Translations under genes and position numbers: made by a program
Assembly: GCA_026785815.1 (NCBI GenBank)
Contig: JAJAZH010000095.1
Coordinates: 1 to 5,500, forward strand
Direction of reading: 5' to 3'
Source of the DNA: Ramlibacter sp.
GTDB lineage: Bacteria > Pseudomonadota > Gammaproteobacteria > Burkholderiales > Burkholderiaceae_C
Length of the DNA stretch: 5,500 nucleotides
Shown: positions 1-5,216 of the stretch, one piece after another
How positions within the stretch are numbered: position 1 is the stretch's first letter
How the letters are laid out: each line of letters starts with the position of its first letter
Notes under the pieces: generated by a model
Database searches by the model: none
What the model was told of the DNA's origin: nothing
The model's input: only the letters and a program-made list of their open reading frames with translations

Positions 1-28
1 CTGCGGGCCCGGGCCGCTCTGCCCGCGG
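1..28. other. GC-rich inverted repeat downstream of the last gene
   Basis: The arms GCGGGC (3-8) and GCCCGC (21-26) can pair around a 12-base loop, and the pairing can extend by a T-G and a C-G pair to 1-28. The repeat lies about 70 bases beyond the stop codon of the small exported protein gene, where a transcription terminator would be expected. No T-run can be checked, because the window ends where it would fall on the minus strand. The rest of 1-100 shows no gene: the only minus-strand frame opening there is about 14 codons long and has no other support. The terminator role is inference only. Confidence 0.25.
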
Positions 29-100
29 TCGGTTCCCGGTTCGTTACGCTGCGACGGCTGGCGTCGGGCGCAGGGTCAGAGAAAGCATCACCGCGCGCGC

Positions 101-475
101 CTACTTCACCGGCGTGACTGCTTCCCGGATCAAACCGCCGGCTTCAACGCTGCCGCGGGTCGAGCCCGGGCCCAGGCGCTGGATGCAGGCGTCACGGTCC
201 GATGCGGGCTGGGCATTGCAGCGCACCGACGCATTGGCGTTGAAGCTGGCGTTGGTGCCGGATTCGAGCCGGCTGCGCCGCGCTTCTTGCAGCGCTGCTG
301 CCGCCTCACGCATGCAGGTCGCGCGGTCCTGGTTCGACTTCCCACTGAGGCAATGCGCGCGTTCCTGCTTGTAACGTTGCTGCGCCTCGGAAGTCTCTTT
401 TTTGCCGGCTGACCATGCCACGGGCAGGATGGCAATCGCGATTGCGCATGCGCAAGCCCGTGCAATGATCTTCAT
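101..475 (-). CDS. Small exported cysteine-module protein, function unknown
   Basis: The 124-residue product begins with a probable Sec signal peptide: Lys2 and Arg6, then a hydrophobic Ala/Ile stretch to about residue 20, with a likely cut after AWSA (residue 23). The mature part should be periplasmic. It has four cysteines (42, 54, 86, 97) in two similar units, each C-x(10-11)-C with a DRxxC core (QDRATC at 49-54, SDRDAC at 92-97), which suggests two disulfides. The C-terminus ends in a Gly-rich segment (GSVEAGGLIREAVTPV). I recall similar small uncharacterised proteins in other Burkholderiales with the same SNQDRATC and GG-I-RE-VTPV patterns, but no known function. The ATG at 475 is preferred over an in-frame TTG two codons upstream because it gives a normal signal peptide; neither has a clear ribosome binding site. 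The gene follows the KGG gene by 14 bp and is probably co-transcribed with it. Alanine-rich composition and possible heat or acid stress roles cannot be judged from sequence. Confidence 0.8.
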   Translation of the reverse strand: MKIIARACACAIAIAILPVAWSAGKKETSEAQQRYKQERAHCLSGKSNQDRATCMREAAAALQEARRSRLESGTNASFNANASVRCNAQPASDRDACIQRLGPGSTRGSVEAGGLIREAVTPVK

Positions 476-489
476 CAGCAAGGCCGTGC

Positions 490-783
490 TCAGCGGTCGC
501 TGGCGTTGCCGCGATTGCTGCCCGAGTCGCTGGCACTGTTCGCCGTTTCCGGGGTGGCGCTTGACGCACGCTGGCGCGCGGAGCGGTTCTCGGCACGCGC
601 CTGGCCGCCCTTGCGCCCAGCTTCACGCGCTTCCTCGGACGTGAATTCGTGCGCGGTGCCGCGCTCATGGGCGGCGCGACCGCCTTCGCTGGCGATTTCG
701 CGTTGCCGTTGCGGGTCCATGGAGGCGAAGCCTCGGCCGGAACTGCGCTTGACTTGGTTGCCACCTTGATTGCTCGGGGTCAT
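490..783 (-). CDS. KGG-repeat stress-induced protein (YciG/Con-10-like)
   Basis: This 97-residue, very hydrophilic protein carries two copies of the short KGG (stress-induced bacterial acidophilic repeat) motif. The first spans roughly residues 18-39 (GFASMDPQRQREIASEGG and following), the second roughly 47-62 (FTSEEAREAGRKGGQA). The pattern of F-x(3-4)-acidic/polar helix ending in GG matches YciG of enteric bacteria and fungal conidiation protein Con-10. Family members accumulate under general stress or in stationary phase; their molecular role is poorly known. The N-terminus (to 17) and the C-terminal 30 or so residues are low-complexity, rich in Ser, Asn, Ala and Gly, and probably disordered. 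There is no signal peptide or membrane segment, so it should be cytoplasmic. The start is fixed by a good ribosome binding site, AGGAGA, 7 bases upstream. The exported protein gene follows 14 bp later. A 134-bp gap upstream suggests its own promoter. Confidence 0.9.
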   Translation of the reverse strand: MTPSNQGGNQVKRSSGRGFASMDPQRQREIASEGGRAAHERGTAHEFTSEEAREAGRKGGQARAENRSARQRASSATPETANSASDSGSNRGNASDR

Positions 784-790
784 CTTTGAA

Positions 791-796
791 TCTCCT
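791..796 (-). promoter_or_regulatory. Ribosome binding site of the KGG protein gene
   Basis: AGGAGA on the minus strand lies 7 bases before the ATG at 783. It is the best Shine-Dalgarno match in the window and decides the start of this gene. It suggests strong translation, in keeping with an abundant stress protein. Confidence 0.8.
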
Positions 797-917
797 GCTA
801 AAAGTTGCCTGTGAATGACATGACGGCGACGGCCGCCACCGAATCATTGAGACCCCGTGGAGTGCGACAGGAAGTAAGGCTGGAAGGAGGGTGGCTGTAG
901 GACGGCGCCCCGCCGCT
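797..917 (-). promoter_or_regulatory. Intergenic stretch likely to hold the KGG gene promoter
   Basis: This is the largest non-coding gap in the window (the full gap is 784-917) and separates the thioredoxin-like gene from the stress pair. A promoter is expected here by position. I see no convincing -35/-10 pair of the sigma-70 type and cannot place a sigma-S type -10 with confidence. Just after the thioredoxin stop codon, CGGCG and CGCCG arms (903-907 and 911-915) can form a 5-bp stem with a 3-base loop, but no T-run follows on the minus strand, so it is at best a weak terminator candidate. The role is inferred from position only. Confidence 0.35.
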
Positions 918-1289
918 TTACAACTGCACCGATACCAGGCGTTGCAGCAAAGCCAGTGTTTCTGGCTCGGTTGTGGCGCTCCCCGATCCGTCCGATCCAG
1001 CCAGCAAACGGTCGATCAGGACCGGCGAGGGCTCGATGGTGCCGAAGAACAGCACCTGCGTTGCAGTGCCGACCAGCAGCGTGGGAAAAGTCTCGATGTC
1101 CAGGTCGCCCACCAGGTCGGCCTGGTCTTCGACATCGACCCAGATGAAGCGATGTTGCGGATGGCGCGACGCGGCCGCTTCGAAAGCGCCGCGCCAGTCG
1201 CGGCAGACGCCGCACCACTCGGCACATAGGCCGAACACCCATTGCTCCGCGCGCTCGCCGCTATCTATCCGTGTCCCTGAAACCACCAT
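918..1289 (-). CDS. Thioredoxin-like protein with WCGVC active site
   Basis: The 123-residue product matches a single thioredoxin fold. A short N-terminal segment leads to a beta strand (WVFGLCAEWC) with the redox motif W25-C-G-V-C29. A second strand follows (RFIWVDVED, 47-55), then the cis-proline element TFPTLLV with Pro69, and a C-terminal strand/helix region to about residue 95. The last 25 residues (Gly/Ser-rich, then a helix) extend a little past the core. There is no signal peptide, so it is expected in the cytoplasm. The usual CGPC is replaced by CGVC, which in this superfamily normally alters redox potential, and there is an extra cysteine (Cys22) three residues before the active-site tryptophan. 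The role would be thiol-disulfide exchange, with unknown partner. ATG at 1289 is the only sensible start, though its ribosome binding site is weak. It lies 64 bp after the histidine phosphatase gene and may be co-transcribed with it. Confidence 0.88.
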   Translation of the reverse strand: MVVSGTRIDSGERAEQWVFGLCAEWCGVCRDWRGAFEAAASRHPQHRFIWVDVEDQADLVGDLDIETFPTLLVGTATQVLFFGTIEPSPVLIDRLLAGSDGSGSATTEPETLALLQRLVSVQL

Positions 1290-1329
1290 CGGTCCAGTCT
1301 ACAGCGGCGTGGAAGCATCAACGCACGGA

Positions 1330-1349
1330 GCAAGCTGCTGGCTGCTTGC
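1330..1349. other. Inverted repeat after the histidine phosphatase gene
   Basis: GCAAGC (1330-1335) and GCTTGC (1344-1349) form a perfect 6-bp stem with an 8-base loop. It begins 4 bases past the TGA stop (1354-1356) of the phosphatase gene on the minus strand. No run of T follows the stem, so it is not a textbook intrinsic terminator. It might be a weak terminator, an RNA-stabilising 3' hairpin or chance. It sits in the 64-bp gap before the thioredoxin-like gene. Confidence 0.25.
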
Positions 1350-1353
1350 GTCG

Positions 1354-2025
1354 TCACGCGTAGGTGATCCAGCTTGCATGCTCCGGGCTTTCCAGATGCG
1401 GAATCGCGTTGTAGCTCACCAGCATGTGGCGCTTGGGAGTGAACGCGAATTCGGTGACCGAGGTGTTGCGAATGCGCAGGTTCAGTTCGATGGTGACCTC
1501 GGGTCGGACGCCCAGGACCTGGCCGACGGCGGTGGAGATCGGGCCGCCGCTGGACACGATCAGCACGTTGCCGCCATGGTGATTTGCCTTGACGTGATCC
1601 AGCGCGCTGGCCACGCCATCGACGAACTGCGGATAGCTGGGCATTCCGCGCGGGCTGGCGACGCCCGCCATCCACTGCGCCAGGCCGTCCCGCAGTAGCC
1701 GGAAGTGCGCCCGGTACATCTCGGGCGAGCTCGGCTTGTGCAGCTTTTCGGGATGGACGGTCGCGATCACCGCCTCGCTGTCGTATTCGTTCAGGCCTTC
1801 CCACGGGAGGTGCTCGCCCTGTTGCTGCAGGCCCTCACGGATGCCAGCCAGCGTTTCCAGGTGGCGGCGCAGCGTGCCCGCGATCACCGCGTCGAAGCGG
1901 ATGCCCTTCAAGGCGAAATATTCGCCCAGCCTGACGCTCTGGCGATGGCCGAGTTCGCTGAGCTTGTCGTAGTCTTCGGCACCGAAAGAGGCCTGGCCGT
2001 GCCGGACCAGATAAAGCGTTCCCAT
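1354..2025 (-). CDS. Histidine phosphatase family protein, second His replaced by Ser
   Basis: The 223-residue protein opens with the signature of the histidine phosphatase (phosphoglycerate mutase-like) superfamily: LYLVRHGQAS with Arg8 and the phospho-accepting His9. LSELGHRQSVRLGEYF (22-37) corresponds to the usual LT-x-x-G-x-x-QA helix. AGTLRRHLET (49-58) supplies the second phosphate-pocket arginine, and the acidic residue in WEGLNEYD (Glu79) fits the proposed proton donor. The usual late motif VSHGG, which supplies the second pocket histidine, reads VSSGGPIS (156-163) here, so Ser158 sits where His is expected; the DNA at that point reads clearly and the frame is intact. I recall other proteobacterial members with SGG at this site, so it may mark a subfamily and not a dead enzyme. 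The substrate is unknown, and phosphoglycerate mutase activity should not be assumed. No signal peptide is present. It follows the dehydratase gene by 54 bp. Confidence 0.88.
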   Translation of the reverse strand: MGTLYLVRHGQASFGAEDYDKLSELGHRQSVRLGEYFALKGIRFDAVIAGTLRRHLETLAGIREGLQQQGEHLPWEGLNEYDSEAVIATVHPEKLHKPSSPEMYRAHFRLLRDGLAQWMAGVASPRGMPSYPQFVDGVASALDHVKANHHGGNVLIVSSGGPISTAVGQVLGVRPEVTIELNLRIRNTSVTEFAFTPKRHMLVSYNAIPHLESPEHASWITYA

Positions 2026-2074
2026 GGCGCCATTCTGGCAACCGTCGCTCGCATCGCCAGTCGCCCCCGTGACC

Positions 2075-2091
2075 GCGGGCTATCCGCCCGC
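2075..2091. other. Strong GC hairpin spanning the dehydratase stop codon
   Basis: GCGGGC (2075-2080) and GCCCGC (2086-2091) form a perfect 6-bp all-GC stem with a 5-base loop. On the minus strand the stem-loop covers the last codons and the TAG stop (2080-2082) of the dehydratase gene. No T-run follows. It may slow ribosomes or polymerase, or protect the 3' end of the operon message. It could also be chance in GC-rich DNA. Confidence 0.3.
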
Positions 2092-3045
2092 CAGGACCCG
2101 CGCGAATACCTCGCTGTCGACATTGCCGCCAGAAAGCGCAACGCCCACCGAACGGCCCTGCCACCGTTGCTGCTGCTGCATCGCTGCGGCCAGGCCGGCG
2201 GCGCCGGCGCCTTCCGCCACGTTGTGGGTGTCGGAGAACAGCACGCGCATGGCTTGCGCAATCTCAGCATCGCTGACCGCGACCACGTCGTCGGCTTGCG
2301 CCAGCAGGATTTCGAGCGCCTCGGCATCGGCGATGCGGCAGGCCATGCCGTCGGCCAGAAGTGTCGTGACCGGCGCCTCCACCACCTGGTGCTGCCGAAA
2401 CGAATCGAGGTACGTGGTCGCATGCGCAGACACCACGCCGACCAGGCTGGATCGTGCGCCGGTGTGGACGCGAGCCGCCGCCGCGGCGCAAAAGCCTGAG
2501 CCCTGCCCGATCGGAACAAACAGAACCGCGGGTTCCTGTCCACGGACGAAGCTCTGGAAGAACTCGACCCAGCCGGTCATCACGCCCCGGATCAGTTCCC
2601 GATGGAACGAGGGCACCATGTGCAGCCCGAGTTCAGCCGACTGGCCGAGTGCGAACTCACGCGCTTGCTGGAAGTCGTCGCCATGCTCGATCAGCGTCAC
2701 GCCCAGCGCGCGCATCGCAGCGTTCTTCTCGTGCGAGTTGCCCTTGGGCACCACGATGGTTGCAGACAGGCCATGCCGCCGCGCGGCAAGGCCCACCGAC
2801 TGCCCATGGTTGCCCCGGGGCGCGCTGATCACACCGGTCACCCGGGGCTGCTCCCGGACCAGCGATTCGAAGTACGTCAGGCCGCCCCGGACCTTGAAAG
2901 CGCCAGTGGGTGTGTGGTTCTCGTGCTTGACCCAGACCGTCATTCCCAGCCGGTCCCGCAGCAACGGCCAGGCGTACTGCGGCGTCGGGGGCATCGCCCG
3001 ATGCACCGTCTCCATCGCCAGCTCGACCTGTTCCCGGCGGAACAT
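2080..3045 (-). CDS. Threonine/serine dehydratase-like PLP enzyme (fold type II)
   Basis: The 321-residue protein has the layout of the tryptophan-synthase-beta/threonine dehydratase family. The PLP lysine lies in HTPTGAFKVRGG (Lys51). The substrate-carboxylate loop reads SAPRGNHGQS (74-83), followed by IVVPKGNSHEKNAAMRALG (97-115), where the family's VP-x(5)-K-x(3)-G-A-V element falls. The metal/PLP-proximal EGAGAAG is at 279-285, and SGGN at 305-308 holds the serine that contacts the PLP ring nitrogen. There is no C-terminal ACT regulatory domain, so it resembles short catabolic forms, not biosynthetic IlvA. The phosphate loop is GQGSG (180-184), not GGGGL, and the segment normally reading G-Q-GT is RGVMTGW (153-159). 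It therefore belongs to a divergent branch, and threonine is not a safe substrate; ectoine-degradation EutB-like enzymes are another option. ATG directly abuts the upstream TAG stop and is preceded by AAGGGGG (3051-3057). It is the last gene of the tightly packed operon. Confidence 0.88.
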   Translation of the reverse strand: MFRREQVELAMETVHRAMPPTPQYAWPLLRDRLGMTVWVKHENHTPTGAFKVRGGLTYFESLVREQPRVTGVISAPRGNHGQSVGLAARRHGLSATIVVPKGNSHEKNAAMRALGVTLIEHGDDFQQAREFALGQSAELGLHMVPSFHRELIRGVMTGWVEFFQSFVRGQEPAVLFVPIGQGSGFCAAAAARVHTGARSSLVGVVSAHATTYLDSFRQHQVVEAPVTTLLADGMACRIADAEALEILLAQADDVVAVSDAEIAQAMRVLFSDTHNVAEGAGAAGLAAAMQQQQRWQGRSVGVALSGGNVDSEVFARVLAGG

Positions 3046-3726
3046 CTAGACCCCCTTCGATTCGAGGATGACTTCGCCGCGGGGCGTTCGCAGGGTCGCC
3101 GACAAGTTGGGCGGCCCGGCCTGCAGCGTGACGCCTTCCAGACCGATGGCTTCGTAGGCGGCCCGCAGAGCGTCCGGCCGCGGGTGGCTGGCGGCGACGG
3201 CAAGCAGCTCGAGGCCGGATTCCGGCAGGAAGTTGGCAGGATGCAGCTCGCCCCATTCGATCAGGGTCGGCAGCGCCCCGTAGAACAGCCGCTGGCCGTC
3301 GTCACGGACGCTGATTTTCCATTGCAGCAGTCCGAACGGTGTGTCGCGCCGGGCGGCCAGCAGAGGCCCGCGCTCGATCCCGAGCGGGACCAGCGCTCGC
3401 AAGCCCGCAGCGGCCGGTTCGCAGCGGACAACGAAATGCACCAGGCGCGGCTGCTGCCGGATGGCTTCGCGCAGCGCCGGGTCGTCCAGGTCGAACCATC
3501 GTGTCCGGCCAGGATCGCGCGCATCCGGGTCGATCGCGATGATCTCGAGATAGGCGCGCGCGAATTGCGACGTTGAGATTCGCAGGACCCGGTTGTGGGT
3601 CCCCATCAGGGGATGCTCGCCGCCGGCCTGCGGCGTGACGCCCAGTTCGGCCTCGCACCACGCGACCCCCTGGGCTAGGGACTGGGCAGCGATCACCAGG
3701 TGATCGACCGTCGAGACGATGTTCAC
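3046..3726 (-). CDS. Glyoxalase-like (VOC) domain protein
   Basis: Read from a GTG start, the product has 226 residues and fits the glyoxalase-like domain group of the VOC superfamily. The first beta strand carries the typical metal-site start VDHLVIAA (7-14, His9), followed by the helix QSLAQGVAWCEAELGV. The loop GGEHPLMGTHNRVLRI (35-50) and the strand YLEIIAIDP (59-67, Glu61) follow, as expected for members that bind a divalent metal. A second, less regular half starts near LVHFVVRC. The frame stays open upstream to 3882, but those codons overlap the PhzF gene and encode an Arg/Gly-rich stretch unlike this family. The GTG at 3726 overlaps the PhzF stop (GTGA) and puts the conserved DHL motif at the N-terminus, so I choose it. 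It has no clear ribosome binding site and is probably translationally coupled to phzF-like translation. Substrate and reaction (isomerase, lyase or dioxygenase type) are unknown. Confidence 0.85.
   Translation of the reverse strand: MNIVSTVDHLVIAAQSLAQGVAWCEAELGVTPQAGGEHPLMGTHNRVLRISTSQFARAYLEIIAIDPDARDPGRTRWFDLDDPALREAIRQQPRLVHFVVRCEPAAAGLRALVPLGIERGPLLAARRDTPFGLLQWKISVRDDGQRLFYGALPTLIEWGELHPANFLPESGLELLAVAASHPRPDALRAAYEAIGLEGVTLQAGPPNLSATLRTPRGEVILESKGV
3051..3057 (-). promoter_or_regulatory. Ribosome binding site of the dehydratase gene
   Basis: AAGGGGG on the minus strand lies 5 bases before the ATG at 3045 and inside the final codons of the VOC gene (Ser-Lys-Gly-Val-stop). The site supports the start that directly follows the VOC stop codon. 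Confidence 0.5.
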
Positions 3727-4583
3727 AACAGCACCGTTGCGCTGATACAGGTGACCGAATCGCCGCCGACCCAGACCTGGCCCGCACCATCCTGCCGGAT
3801 GTGCACGCGCCCGGCGCGATCCAGGCAGCTCCCCTGTGCAGCGACATAGGCGGATGGCAGCCGTTTCTCGGCGATCAACCATTGCGCCAGGCTCGCATTC
3901 AGGCTGCCGGTCACTGGGTCTTCCTCGATGCCGATCGGCGCGGCAAAGGCCCGCACTTCCAGCTCCAGTGCTGGCTCGGAGTCCCGCGCCACCGGCGTTC
4001 GAGACCTGGCGGCAACGCCGACCTTGACGCCCAGCTGCTTCAGTTTAGAGTGGTCGGGCGCAAGCTGAAGCACCAGCTCGGTCGACTCCAGCAGCAGGCC
4101 GAACCACACCGGGCCGTTGTCGAGAACCTGCGCAGCGATGACCTGCCGAGGCTCAAGACCAAGCGCCGCCTCCACTGCGGCCAGCGCGGCCGGACTTGGC
4201 GTGCTTTGCAGCAACGGCGGAGCAGCGAAAGCCAGCCGGGTGGAGTCGCGCTGGATCTTCACCAGGCCCTGCTTGCATTCCTGCAAGATAACGTCGGATT
4301 GCTTCGGGATCCCGCCGGCGTCGAGCCATGCATGGCAGCTTCCAAGCGTCGGGTGCCCGGCGAACGGCAATTCGCCGCCGGGCGTGAAGATCCGGACCCG
4401 ATAGTCGGCTTGCGGCTGCGTCGGCGGCAGCAGGAAGGTGGTTTCCGACAGATGGGTCCAACGCGCGAAGCGCTGCATGGTGTGATCGTCCAGGCCGGTG
4501 CCATCCAGCACCACGGCCAGCGGGTTGCCCCGGTAGGCAGTGGCGGTGAAGACGTCGACCTGCTTGAATTGCCTTTGTTTCAT
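3723..4583 (-). CDS. PhzF family isomerase
   Basis: The 286-residue protein matches the PhzF/diaminopimelate-epimerase-like fold, with two similar halves. The N-terminal half has the strand VDVFTATAYRGNPLAVVL (9-26), typical of the family. LSETTFL (45-51) follows, with Glu47 at the catalytic glutamate position, and then ELPFAGHPTLGS (71-82). The second half carries EDPVTGSLNASLAQWL (221-236), the other diagnostic motif, and a GRVHI strand near the end. In phenazine producers PhzF isomerises a dihydro-anthranilate intermediate. Most relatives outside phenazine clusters have no known substrate, and no phenazine genes are seen here, so phenazine synthesis should not be inferred. The gene starts 10 bp after the GST stop, with only a weak ribosome binding site, and overlaps the VOC gene by 4 bp. 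It is expected to be cytoplasmic, and the family normally acts as a dimer without cofactor. Confidence 0.93.
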   Translation of the reverse strand: MKQRQFKQVDVFTATAYRGNPLAVVLDGTGLDDHTMQRFARWTHLSETTFLLPPTQPQADYRVRIFTPGGELPFAGHPTLGSCHAWLDAGGIPKQSDVILQECKQGLVKIQRDSTRLAFAAPPLLQSTPSPAALAAVEAALGLEPRQVIAAQVLDNGPVWFGLLLESTELVLQLAPDHSKLKQLGVKVGVAARSRTPVARDSEPALELEVRAFAAPIGIEEDPVTGSLNASLAQWLIAEKRLPSAYVAAQGSCLDRAGRVHIRQDGAGQVWVGGDSVTCISATVLL

Positions 4584-4593
4584 GGTCTGCTTT

Positions 4594-5214
4594 TCAGGAC
4601 AGGGTGAAGTCGAACACTCCGAACGCCGCCGGCCGCGATCGTACGGCGTCGTACCAGCGTTGCAGATGCAGGCGTTCGGGCCGGGCTTGCGGCAGCGTCT
4701 GCCAGCGGTGCACCTCGCAGGCGATCGGAATGTCCGCCATCGTCAGGCGATCGCCGGCCATGAAAGCGCGGCGCACCAGGTGCAGGTCGAGCAGCGCCAT
4801 CAGCGCCTCGGTAGCGGCAGTGGAGCGCGCCACCAGGTCCATGTCGCGCTGGGCTTCAGGCGTTCGAAACCAGTGGATGAAGGCGTTGCGTCCCGCCGGA
4901 TTCAACGTGGTCTGCTGCCAGTCCATCCAGCGCTCGGCGTCGAAGCGCTGCGTCAGGTCTTCGGGATACAAAGCTCCGGCGGAATGTTTCGCGCACAGGT
5001 AGCGCACGATCACGTTCGACTCCCAGAGCGCGAACGGTCCGTCTTCCAGCATCGGCACCAGCGCGTTCGGGTTGCGGTCCAGGTACTGCGGCGTCTTGAC
5101 GACGCCGAATTCGCTGCCGGCATCGATCCGCTCGAACGGCAGGCCGAGTTCCTGCGCGGTGAACACCACCTTGCGCACGTTGATGGACGACATCCGGCCC
5201 CAGATCTTCAGCAT
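4594..5214 (-). CDS. Glutathione S-transferase family protein
   Basis: The 206-residue product has the usual GST length and two-domain plan. The N-terminal thioredoxin-like domain (to about 78) starts MLKIWGRMSS, with Ser9/Ser10 at the glutathione-activating position. It continues with the cis-proline loop NPNALVPMLEDG (48-59, Pro54) and WESNVIVRYL (64-73), whose Glu65-Ser66 pair usually grips the gamma-glutamyl part of glutathione. The all-helical C-terminal domain contains the folding motif LTMADIPIA (157-165, Asp161) and ends with RWYDAVRSRPAAF. The frame is open upstream to 5487, but that part overlaps the aminotransferase and is Arg/Ala-rich shadow sequence. The ATG at 5214 fits the family start and has GGGAG (5224-5228) upstream. 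It lies 2 bp after the aminotransferase stop, so the two are probably coupled. The likely role is glutathione conjugation or glutathione-dependent isomerisation or reduction of an electrophile; the substrate is unknown. Confidence 0.93.
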   Translation of the reverse strand: MLKIWGRMSSINVRKVVFTAQELGLPFERIDAGSEFGVVKTPQYLDRNPNALVPMLEDGPFALWESNVIVRYLCAKHSAGALYPEDLTQRFDAERWMDWQQTTLNPAGRNAFIHWFRTPEAQRDMDLVARSTAATEALMALLDLHLVRRAFMAGDRLTMADIPIACEVHRWQTLPQARPERLHLQRWYDAVRSRPAAFGVFDFTLS

Positions 5215-5216
5215 GC

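Noticed and set aside
55..100. 14-codon minus-strand frame starting MLSLTLRP downstream of the exported protein gene
   Set aside because: It is too short, has no family match I recognise and has no clear ribosome binding site.
101..475. Lipoprotein reading of the exported protein (Cys8 or Cys10 as lipobox cysteine)
   Set aside because: These cysteines are too close to the N-terminus and lie before the hydrophobic core, and no L-x-x-C lipobox follows the core. A normal signal peptidase I site after AWSA fits better.
784..917. Defined sigma-70 promoter or intrinsic terminator in the 134-bp gap
   Set aside because: No convincing -35/-10 pair was found, and the small CGGCG/CGCCG stem lacks a T-run on the minus strand.
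973..1698. 241-codon plus-strand open frame across the thioredoxin and phosphatase genes
   Set aside because: It spans two real genes and the gap between them, with no motif and no credible ribosome binding site.
2024..3049. 341-codon plus-strand open frame opposite the dehydratase gene
   Set aside because: It mirrors a clearly conserved minus-strand gene almost end to end, and its product is Arg/Ser/Ala/Pro-rich without any family motif. Long antisense frames are common in GC-rich coding DNA.
2602..3576. 324-codon plus-strand open frame
   Set aside because: It runs across two real minus-strand genes and their junction, and its product is Arg/Gln-rich low-complexity sequence without recognisable domains.
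3723..4583. Phenazine biosynthesis cluster suggested by the PhzF match
   Set aside because: No other phenazine genes lie in the window, and PhzF-like proteins are widespread outside phenazine producers.
3801..4607. 268-codon plus-strand open frame opposite the PhzF gene
   Set aside because: The PhzF motifs on the other strand are decisive. The plus-strand product has no domain and shows the composition of a shadow frame.
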